A DNA stretch of 64,000 nt from Lamellibrachia satsuma. Lineage: Eukaryota; Annelida; Polychaeta; Sabellida; Siboglinidae. The stretch's first letter is position 1. Each line of letters begins with the position of its first letter. The DNA is taken from the NCBI GenBank assembly GCA_033239005.1, contig BSQZ01000004.1:9792007-9856006 (forward strand). Reading direction: 5' to 3'. This document shows, piece by piece, positions 13,401-25,400 of this stretch. Below the pieces are notes generated by a model. That model did no database searches and was not told the DNA's origin. It saw only the letters and a list, made by a program, of their open reading frames with translations. Position numbers and translations under genes: made by a program.

Positions 13401-16400
13401 TTGTATATAAGTCAGTAGTGGTACAGATAGTACTGGTAGTGGGTAGCTGATAGGCATGATTTACTAATTTTGTGTAAACACCTTTTGGGGGCCGGCATGC
13501 TTGCTGAGATTATTGGATGTATCTTATTTTGATGGTGTATGCTTGCCTAATTTCATGCTCCTTAATTAATAAATCTAAATGTCATTCTTTGGCCTATTTC
13601 AATCTACGCTGGACTTGTGTTGCTATTTTGCATAAATGAATTTATGCGACAGCTGCGCATAATGGATTTTATGCGAGATAACAAGACAATGAAGGTGGTT
13701 TGAGGTTAGACCTATTCTGGTAGAGAGAGTATTAGTCTAATTACTCACACACGCGTAGGGATACACTGAGCTATAATAAACAGCTGCGTGACCTAGATCC
13801 AGCCTTGCTCGATTTCCAAGTTAGCTTGTGTCGTTGTGATACCTTTGTGCTGCAAATATTTCAGAATTTCTGGTGTTACTGGTTAATCGTTATTGCTGAA
13901 TTTGCTGATGTTATTGCAAGATCAGTTGTATTGTTCAGTTTATTATTGGTCAATCTTATCAGGTATTTTCGATCCCACCCTCCTCCCTGGTACCATAAAC
14001 ACTGAAGACAGAGAGGTAGTTCACAAAGTTTTTGATTTTATTTTTGTTATGCTTTTCCCTGTTATAGTTTGGTATGCAAGGTTTTGTATTAACACTTTTC
14101 CCTCCACTGGCATTGAGTTTTCAGTAGTGTACACAGGGTTTTTAGTGCGGGTACTTTTTATGAGTACATTTGTGTGGCTGTTTGGCCCTACCTCTCAGTC
14201 TGATGTGTTAGTAGTTATTGGTTGACTAATGTCTAGATACGTAACTCCTTTATACATTGTGTGGCGGAGTGACCCCACCAATATCATGTGAATTGTATAT
14301 AACACAGTAGTGGTACAGATAGTACTGGTAGTGGGTAGCTGATAGGCATGATTTACTACTAATGTATAAACACCTTTTGGGGGCTGGCATGCTTGCTGAG
14401 ATTATTTGATGTATCTTATTTTGATGATGTATGCTTGCCTAATTTCCTGCTGTTTAATTAATAAATCTAAATCTTGACCTATTTCAATATACGCTGGACT
14501 TGTGTTGTTATTTTGCATAAAGACTATTAACATGACCGGTTATTATTTCAGTGTAGAATGACCATTCAGTTACATGTTGAGTGTCGATGTGGTTGATTAA
14601 AAATACGATGAATGCTCCCTAGTGATATCGCTTTGGCTATGGTTTGGCAAAATTCCTTGCAATGTCAAATGTGTCACAATCACACGATTTATGGTTAACA
14701 TAAATGCGATATAGCCAGGACAACACTTCTGAGATGTTTATTAACATTCTGTTTATTTTTGCTAGGTCTAAAATATTGCAGCTCCGTAAATATTTCGAGT
14801 CGCCATGCGGGCTACTGTAGTAAAAAATTGAAGTCGCCCAAAGCCATTTTTAGGCGCCATTGGCGACATTTGACCGATTTGATCACTGGGTGGAGAAAAA
14901 ATAACATTTTTAAAAAGAAGACACTGTGTTACACTCACATAGGACATTATTTCTATGACACACCGGCGAAGTGTTGTTTTGACAAGTGTTTTTTTTTACA
15001 TTTTTCAATAACAAAACTCGTGGAGAGCTCCAACAACCTCAATCGAAGTTGTATCATCGAGTATACCAATATGAAGGTTAAAAATTTGCTAAAAATTTAA
15101 TAGCAAACATTTTGCGAACAACTTTGACCATCGCGATGCCTTGTCAACGTCAGTGCTGTAAAATAGACGCTGTAGTCAAAAGCCATAATTTACGAGCGAC
15201 TCATCGCTCACATTTTGAAAACTTATTTGACTGGGAAAGATTTCTACGTAAAAGTGCAGTCAGGATAATACGCAGTTAGGTAAATTTCACTGTTTATGAT
15301 GGATATGTTTTGCTTTATGAGTGGTCTAACCTCATCATAAGTTAGGAGCGTTTTTACGAGAGATTCTATGAGTATTTTTATGATATATTGTTAGTGAAAC
15401 GCAATTTTCAGTTTCATTCATAGGTAAGGAGCGAAATCGTGCTTAAGAGCTCATAAGAATGTTAGTGAAACGATACCCTGGTGGTCAACTACAAAATCTG
15501 GGTGGTGTCATTTCTACTGATGTTCTATTTATAGCACTTGGGAAGAGGGCACTCATCAACTTCCCTTGTGATACCAACATTTATGTGATTTATAATGGCA
15601 AATTATTGAAGGAAGCCCAAAGAAGAAACCAATTTATACCTGTTGCTGTACAAAGTGGTACAGCTCCTGTTTGTGTTTTGTCTGCATTTCTTGCAGTTGT
15701 TTGATCTGTTTCTGCTCCATTTCTGCTTGCGCCTGCTCACTAGCTCCAGCCTTACAAGTCATCTACAACAGTTTGTGCATGCTCACTGGCTCCATCCTTT
15801 CAAAACATCCACAACAGTTTGCACCAGCTCACTGGATCTAGCCTTCTACAACGGTAAATGTACAGCTTCACTGTAGTTGCACCCTTACATTTATTATGAA
15901 TTGTAAATTTATGCTGTATTTAAATATTTATATGGGTGGTTTCTGGGCCCCACATTTATTACGCTTAGCTAGTCAATTTTTGGCAATCCCCATCGACCGA
16001 TATGTTCAACTCTTTGTTACTAGGATAGGGGAATTGCTTTTTATATCTAGTTAGGTCGTCGGCAATGCCCATTGTCATGCATATCACTGTTTTACTTTAT
16101 GTAATTAAAGGGCATTGCCATTTTACCAACCATATTGGTTTTGTTTTCTCTTGCTACATAAACATAGCAATGCGCAGCAGGCCCCACCAATACACACCTA
16201 ATCCAACAATGGCACTTTATGACATACGGTACAGTGAGTAAAATCAGTATTTAATACAGCATGAATTATAATACCTTTTACGCAATGTTCCTGCCTATGT
16301 ACAGGGGTTGGACGGCCCACCCTTGTCGCTAGTCTGGAATGCATTGGATCGGTGTCAGGTAACGGGACGCTAACGGTACACAGAACACATCTCCTTATTT

Positions 16401-19400
16401 GGTGTCACAGCGCTAAGCGGCAAGGCGACATCACATCACTGCTAGAGCGACCCAGCCAGCAGACTTCAATCACTGGCCGCTCACGGAAGCAGTGTCTACT
16501 TCGTCGCTCGTTTGTTAAGTTTTCCCACCCTCCTTCCCCAACTTCTCCTTCACAAGTGCCGATTTTGTTGGATCTACAGTGGTGGTGGTTTCTGGGCCCC
16601 ACATTTATTACGCTTAGCTAGTCAATTTTTGGCAATCCCCATCGACCGATATGTTCAACTCTTTGTTACTAGGATAGGGGAATTGCTTTTTATATCTAGT
16701 TACGTCGTCGGCAATGCCCATTGTCATGCATATCACTGTTTTACTTTATGTAATTAAAGGGCATTGCCATTTTACCAACCATATTTGTTTTGTTTTCTCT
16801 TGCTACATAAACGTAGCAATGCGCAGCAGGCCCCACCAATACACACCTAATCCAACAATGGCACTTTATGACATACGGTACAGTGAGTAAAATATTTATT
16901 TTGCTAAACTGAAACTTTTGAAGTGGTAGATAAGGAAATCAAGAGAAGGATAAGAAATTACCTGATATTGATCAGATCTCTACCGATCAAATGTTTCTTT
17001 TCACCACTGACACTTACCACTTGCAATATTGTTCAACTTAATATTGCAGGAGGGAATAATTCCAATGAATGAACTAAAGCAATCATATACCATATAATAG
17101 ACTACATTGTTAAATATAAATGAATAAATTCCTTTTAACAACTGGCATGCAGAGCTGTGGCCAGTTACATTACTTTTAATTGTTCATTTCAATTACACTT
17201 CTCAAATGTTCAAATCAATTACAATTTGATACTTCATTTGCATTACAGATGCAATGTGGGGGCCACAAACGATCAATACTAATATCGAAAAATCATGTAT
17301 TTGTGTAGGTCCACTGCACTCCTCCCCCACAATGGACTGACCCATGATGTGAAGTGTATATGCATACACAAAGGACATGGAAACATGGACAAAGAATATA
17401 AAATGGGCGATGCTGTACTGGGTAGAACCACACAAGATAAGGACTTAGGAGTAACACTTAGTGCTGACATGAAAGTTTCAGAGCAATGTGGGATTGCTGC
17501 TTCGAAAGGAAATCAAATTCTAGGGCTAATTAGGAGAACTATCACGTACATGGAGAAACAGCTAATTGTACCCCTGTACGAAGCAATAGTTAGACCACAT
17601 TTGGAATATTGTATACAAGCATGGAGGCCGTATCGTAAGAAGGACATAGACAAGCTAGAAAGAATACAACGAAGAGCAACTAAAATGATTCCAGAATTGA
17701 GACCTTATAGTTATGAAAGCCGCTTATTACAATGTGGTTTGACCACACTAGAGACCAGGAAACTAAGAGGAGACCAAATAGAAATGTTTAAAATGGTGAA
17801 CGGTTATGAAGATGTTGATAGGAATGCGTTCTTCAAACTTAAAGAGGGCAGTAATATCAGAGGACACAAAGCAGCATTACTTAAGGAACAGTGTAGGCTG
17901 GACAGTACTCTTTCTCACAGAGGGTGATAAATGAATGGAACAAACTGCCAAATGATTGTGTTAATGCTAACAGTGTGACTATGTTTAAAAATAGAATTGA
18001 GAGATATCTGATAAGGGTGGGCTATACATAGATAATAAAACTGTTGGACTCTCGATAAGCCATTGGCTTCCTTGACCACTTGCCATCCGGAACTTGTTGT
18101 TTGGGATGGCAATCTTGTTAAATCTTGTTAAAACCCAAGATCACATGTTTACGTGCAGTATCTGCGATGATGCTTGAATTAGCCCATTATTATCTAGAGG
18201 GGTGCTAATGTAGTTCTATCTTTTTAAACAGTAATACTAGTAGTTCAATTTTCTTAGTCTGTTTGTTGATTGTTCTAAATATTATTCTGAATTGCAATTT
18301 GAAAAGTTTGAGTTGATCTTAAGTTTGGAATTTATTCCAGTGTGTCCCCTGGATGGATTGCATGGTGTAAATATAAAACTTGTTTTTATTGTCCATGTGT
18401 AACAGTAAACTTCCATTTGTCCACATTTGCATTTGTCTGAATGCCATTTTTCAAAATTATCTATGTCCCTTGCATATTAAAAAAAATTCAAATCCCACAT
18501 CACAAGCAATATATCTGAAAATCTGTTCAACCTACTCCAATGCTATTTTATGTACACATTACCTGCATACCAGTCCGTGTGAATATTCCATGTGATGCTG
18601 ACTGACCCATAAATTTAAAAGTTATATCATGCTGAATAAGTTTATACAGTACTAGACAGTATCAGTGTTGGTGCATTAAAACAATACCCATAGCATTCTA
18701 ATGAATTTAGTAACTAATCTCAATCTACTAATAATCAAATGTAGGAAATTATATGACTCCCAATGATGGATAAGTTGTGAGATTAAAAAGCCCCCAAGCC
18801 AAACCCATGTTTCCTATCTTGTCTGTTTAAATATGTGTGTTGTGACTACCTGTTGTTGGAGAAGCAGTCTGATCTGTGCTTTCTGCTGTTCCTGCATGTG
18901 CTGCATTCTCTCCTGAACCTCTGTCAGACAGTGCCTGTATTGCATCTCCTGCTGTTCACTGTAATTGTGCAGCTCCTCACCCATCCTGTCACATGTACAC
19001 ACCCCATCATTATCCCCATCCTAGGCAAACAACAAGGTGACAAATCCTTGGCACAACTCTGTATTTCACTTGGCTGATGCAAGTCCTTAAAACGGCTGTC
19101 ATATTTTATGACATTCTGTATCAACAATTTGTCTTAGCAAGGATGCAACACAAATGTACAACACATTTTGTTTGTTGGCAGTTTTGATTAAACCTATTGG
19201 AAACTGAGTACATTAATGGTAAATCTTGTGTATTGTGTGCTTCAATCCCATTTACATTCTTGCTCTACATAAGTGTCAGAGGTTAGCCATCCAGTGAAAA
19301 GAACCATGTAATAATTTATACAGCTAAGTCAACCGAGACAATGAGTAATAAAGTTACTGCACAAAGATGTCTGAATTTGAATCATGGCTCACATTTGCTG

Positions 19401-22400
19401 TCCATACCAGGATCATCGAAATACAAATAAAATACATCCTAATATAAATACAATTGTTCACCTACTTTTTCTTGATCTCCTTGACAACTGCCTGTTGCTG
19501 CTGTGCAAATTGTTTCTGACATCTGTTTGTCTGTTGCATCATGGCTTGATGGTGTTTTTGGTGCTCACTCGCCTGCTTCAGTAGCTCCCCCTGGTGACTC
19601 TCGTACATCTGCTGCAGCTGTCCACTGATATGGTGTGCAGTGTCCTTGTATGTCTTGTGCAGTTGGTCAATGATTTGCTGATGTTGTGTCTGCCGCAGGT
19701 GGTCCAGTTGTTTCTCCAACTCAGCCACATGCATTGTTTTCTGCACAGCACAATGAAAATTAGAACCCAACACTCATCATGCTGCAGTAAACAAAATAAA
19801 TACAACTATTTTATTACAGTTCAAATGGAACTGTCACCTAGGTATCATAGTAGGTATTTAATAGAATTATCAATTTAACTGTCGGGGAAGGCAGTGTTAG
19901 TTGAGCCACTGGGTTAGTTGAACCACCCATGTTTCACGAGAAACTACAGCAGAGACAGTTACATGGTACCACCCAGTGACTGAACATGGTATAACAGGTT
20001 ACATGTTTTTTGAAACTTTTGGTAATTGCGATTAAGGTCTGCTGGCGTTTAAACTATCAATGCACATGACCAGACGTTATTGTTTGTGCACTTACAAATG
20101 GTTTAACTATGTACAGAGAAGAAGAATATTTACATCACTTAGATTGGTGAGCTACCCACGGCCCAATTGGACCAACCACACGCGCGCGCGCGCACGTGCG
20201 CACGCGTGCACGCACGCACGCATGCACGCACGCACACACACCAACTTGATGAACCTTTTCACGAATATTAGATGAGAATATGGGCAGAACACAGTCCGGA
20301 AAATACGTGAGATGGAGTCGAATGAAAAGAAAATCATGCGACAAAGAAATCACTTTGAAGATAAAGTGTGGCATAAAAACACAGAACACAAGGGACATTA
20401 TCAAGAAAGCCAAAAAGGACCTGATAAGAGAAAGAATACGCCTTATTAACAAGTCAGGCGGATTACAACATTGGAAAGAAGCGATAGTATGGGAGATCAA
20501 CAAACAGTTGCCAAGCAACATGAGTAAACATGTGTTCTCGCACTTGACGAAAGTTCGTGAGAATTTAAAAATTCAAAATGGGGACAGGTAAACGAACTGA
20601 AGAGACTAACAATGACGAGTGTGCGACGAAAACAATATCGATCTGTCAACCAAACCAGGGTTCTCAGCAAAGGACTAAACTTCACGGTTACAGCGAAACT
20701 ACCGAAACCGAACATTAACAGGAAGGAGAGACAAGCACTAGCAGAGCTGAAAAAAGTATAATGATTCTGCCAGACAAGGGAAAAGCAGCAGTGGTTATGG
20801 ACACTGATGAGTATGAACAGAAAGGCACCACCATGTAATCAGATGACAAGATGTATGAGAAGCTGAAGAAAGATCCAATGCAAAAATACTAGAGAAAGTT
20901 TTAGTGTCCAACATAAGAACATTGAAGAAAGATGACAAAGATGTATGAGAAGCTGAAGAAAGATCCAACACAAAAATACAAGAGAAAGTTTTAGTGTCCA
21001 TCATAAGAAGATTTAAAGAAGATCACAGTATAAGTACTTATACCCGACAGCCGAGATTCAATATACCGAGGATGTACTGCACTCCGAAAATCCATAAGCC
21101 AGACAACCCTCTCAGACCTATTGTGGACTATACAGGGTCAATAGGATACAATGTATCAAGATCACTGGCAGACCCATTAGCTCTGGTTGTGGGTAAGACA
21201 TCACACCACCTAACGAACTTGAAGCACTTAGCTAATGAAATGGCTTCTATGATGATCGAACAAGATGATATGTTCCTATCACGACTTCTCTCTTCACCAA
21301 CACCCCGATCAACGAGACACTGGATATCATCAAGAAGTGACTATAAGATGACACAAAACTTAAACTATGGACAAACCTAAATGTAGATGACATAATAGAG
21401 CTGCCGATGTTCATCACTGCAACTACATATTTTAGCTTCAGGGGAACTATTTATCGGCAGAAATTTGGCAATTTGGCGCAGAAATGGGAAGTCCGGTCTC
21501 ACTTGTAATTGCAAATCTTTTTATGGAATGGCTGGAACAGCAAGCTATTCTCACTGCACCAATAACGTGCAAACTGAAACTATGGAAGAGATATGTGGAT
21601 GATGTGGTGGAAGTAGTGAGGAAGAGATGTGAACAAGAACTGACAGAGCATCTCAACAGCATAGACACCACAACCAGCATTAAGTTCACATATGAAGAAG
21701 ACAGCGATAACTCCTTACCCTTCCTGGACACACTTATGATACAAAAAGAAGATGGAACAGTGAAACTCCTAGTGTATCAGAAACTGGTGGGTCATCAAAA
21801 TGTGAGTGTGGGGGACTCGAGTTAGAAAGACTGACAAAGTGCTAAACAAGGGGGAAGACATGGTGTTTTGCTTTCCATGTTTTAGCACATGTAGGAACTA
21901 ATAATGTGGAGAGGGAGGATACAACTGCCAAGTTAGGAAATACAGGCAGTTAGACAGAACACTTAAGCAGACATGGGTTGAGCAAGTAATTCTGTCAGGG
22001 ATTTTACCAGTAATGGGAAGCGGGGGTCAGGGATATAAAAACTGCTTGAGGATGGCAATTAACACACTAGTTCAGCAACTATGTAGGGAAGAGGAAGTTG
22101 GATTTGTGGGGATGTTTTGTTGGGGTGGCTGATATGTACATGAGGGATGGGCTTCATCTAAGTGGAAAGGGTGCAGCAGTTTTTGCGGATGAACTCTCAG
22201 CAGCAGTTGACAGATGCATGGGTAGTATAAAAAGTATTTTTGGTAGCAAACATTGTTTCTTCTTCCTGTGAAGGACTGGGCTCCTTAGGAGCATCATAAG
22301 TTTTTAAGATATTAAATGGGTATAAAAATATTGATAGAAATATTTGTGTTCACTCAAGAAAGATAGTAGAACTAGAGGACATGAAGTAACATTAGTGAGG

Positions 22401-25400
22401 GATCAGTGTAAATTGGTCACCAGGAAGTACTTATTCTCACAGAGGGCAATAAATTAATGGAACAAGTTATCTATAGATTGTGTAACTGGTAGCAGCGCTA
22501 ATATATATATATAAAGACAAAGTTGCTACATATCTCATGAGGGCATGTAACACATAGATAAAAAATGTTGGACTCTTGATAAGCCAATGGTTTCCTTGTC
22601 CACTTGCCATCTGGGCCTTTGCCTTGGATGGCAGTCTTGTTAAATCTTGTTAAACTACATCATAGGATTTACATTTCAAGCACTGTGATTGGCTGCTGAG
22701 AATATGGAGCACCATTTTGGGGTAATTGATTCTGTCTGTAACAGCTATATGTGAAAATAACACATTCAGAAACCAACAAATTAAACACCAATCATGTTAT
22801 AGAACTAATTATTTATGATACACATTTTGACAAACATAGACTTCAATGCGAGTTAGAGCTCTATGGTGTTTATACCGTGATTTTGTTAAACATAAACATA
22901 TGTACCTAGTAGTAACGGACTACACTACGTGCCCAATTAATACACTTCTATTCTAAGTACTGCATCCTTAGATCCACATATGTAAATAACAACTCCAGTA
23001 CTTACAGCAGCCAAGTCCTCCTGCATCTGAGCCATTTGTTCCTTCATGCCATCTCTCAGTTGAAGTGCTTTAATCATAGCTTCACTGTGTCTGCTCAATC
23101 CAGTCTGAACTAAACATTCAAACAATACTATATTTAGGATGCAACATGCAGACCTTAAAGGGACTATCAACAAGGCACTAGCTAATTATGGTGGGGGTCG
23201 GTCACAGAGGGTGACCTAGTGGCGGAGTGACCCCCACCGATACCATGTGAATTCTATATAAGTCAGTAGAGGTACAGATAGTACTGGTAGTGGGTAGCTG
23301 ATAGGCATGATTTACTAATTATGTGTAAACACCTTTTGGGGGCCAGCATGCTTGCTGAGATTATTGGATGTATCTTATTTTGATGGTGTATGCTTGCCTA
23401 ATTTCATGCTCCTTAATTAATAAATCTAAATGTCATTCTTTGGCCTATTTCAATCTACGCTGGACTTGTGTTGTTATTTTGCATAAATGCTTTTTTGGTG
23501 TGTACATAAAGTTTAATATTGCATGTACTACATGCCAAAATAAAAAATGTGTTGTTATTTTGCATAAATGAATTTATGTGACAGCGGCGCATAAAGGATT
23601 TTATGCGAGATGACAGGGCAATGAAGGCGATTTGAGGTTAGACCTTTTGTGGTAGAGAGAGTATTGGCCTAATTACTCGCTCACGCGTATGGATACACCA
23701 ACCACGTGACCTAGAGCCAGCCTCTCTCGATTTCCAAGTTAGCTTGTGTCGTTGCGAGACCTTTGCGCTGCAAATATTTCCGAATTTCTATTGTTACTGA
23801 TTATTCGTTATCGCTGAATTTGTTGATTTTATTGCAAGATCAGTTTTGTTGTTTGGTTTATTCCGATCCGTTTGAAAAATCCCCCCCTCCCTAATATTGT
23901 GTTAACAGTTAACCCAGTGTTATCTAATAAATCAAGTGGTGCATTATGTAGGGATACACTGTGAAACACTGAAGACAGAGAGGTAGTTCACAAAGTTTTT
24001 TAATTTTTTGACGCTTTTCCCTGTTATAGTTTGGTACACGAGGTTCTGCATTAACGCTTTTCCCTCCACTAAGTTTTCAGTAGTGTACACAGGGTTTTTA
24101 GTGCGGGTACTTTTTACGAGTACATTTGTGTGGCTGTTTGGCCCTACCTCTTGGTCTGATGTGTTAGTTGGTTGACTAATGTCTAGACATGTAACACCTT
24201 TATACATTGTGTGTTGTGTTTCCATAATGTTCATTATGAATTGTTCAAGAATGTTGGGTGGTTAGCCCACTTTTTTTTTCATTTACCATGTTTGGCTGGG
24301 GGATCGAGTACCCCAGCCTTTCTGTTTGTACATATATATGTATGGTTAATTCACGGCGGAGTGACCCCCACCGATACCATGTGAATTGTATATAAGTCAG
24401 TAGTGGTACAGATAGTACTGGTAGTGGGTAGCTGATAGGCATGATTTACTAATTATGTGTAAACACCTTTTGGGGGCCGGCATGCTTGCTGAGATTATTG
24501 GATGTATCTTATTTTGATGGTGTATGCTTGCCTAATTTCATGCTCCTTAATTAATAAATCTAAATGTCATTCTTTGGCCTATTTCAATCTACGCTGGACT
24601 TGTGTTGTTATTTTGCATAAATGCTTTTTTGGTGTGTACATAAAGTTTAATATTGCATGTACTACATGCCAAAATAAAAAAATTATGAAAAGTTTATTTA
24701 TAGGTAAAATTAGATGTTTAATGTGTCTAACTCACAAAGTGCAGGTAAAAATGTGAAGTTAATGAGATGTGCGATCACGATGTTTTGTGACATCAATGAT
24801 GATGTCAGTGATTTCTATGCAATGCTTCAGTACAGTTTCACTTGCGTTACTATAGCGAGGGAAGGTGATGTCAATTTTCCAGAATAAAATATAATAATGT
24901 AACGATTTTGAAATGCTAGCCTCTAGTGATATAACAGAATCATCTTCGAATTCGTCTCTTTCAGAGCAGTTTAGCTACTCCAGTAGCCTTTGAACTTATA
25001 TTTACTTTCTGACCAAACCATGAAAACAACCACAGAACTGCCAAACTTCTCATGTATCTACCACATGCATATACATGTGACGTGGTCAAACATTGCTCTT
25101 AATTCCAAATAAAGATCAAAATAAACGAACAATTTTCATGTTCTATGCCTAGCTTCACAGAGCTAGGCATAGAAGATATAGCGAGCTTTTGTTTATGTAA
25201 TTTTTTAACGTTACATGGAAGTAAGAGTAATGACTGACCACGTGACATGTGTATATGTATGGTAAATGTGTTTGGTGGCTCTATGTGGTAATTTTCATGG
25301 TTAGGTCAGAAAGTAAACATTGCAATAACAGGAGTAGCGCTGACGGGTAGTAGTGATTTCGGCCCTCGGAAAATCCGGCCCAACTGCCATGTTGTTTTGG

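Noticed and set aside
16352..16621. 89-codon ORF in the E element core
   Set aside because: It crosses the core/repeat boundary and has no domain or copy support.
20060..20521. ORFs with Ala/Arg/His/Cys repeats
   Set aside because: They run through the CG/CA microsatellite.
23190..24360. Hammerhead ribozyme in the A or D repeats
   Set aside because: I looked for CTGANGA followed by GAAA on both strands near the structured 5' ends and did not find a core.
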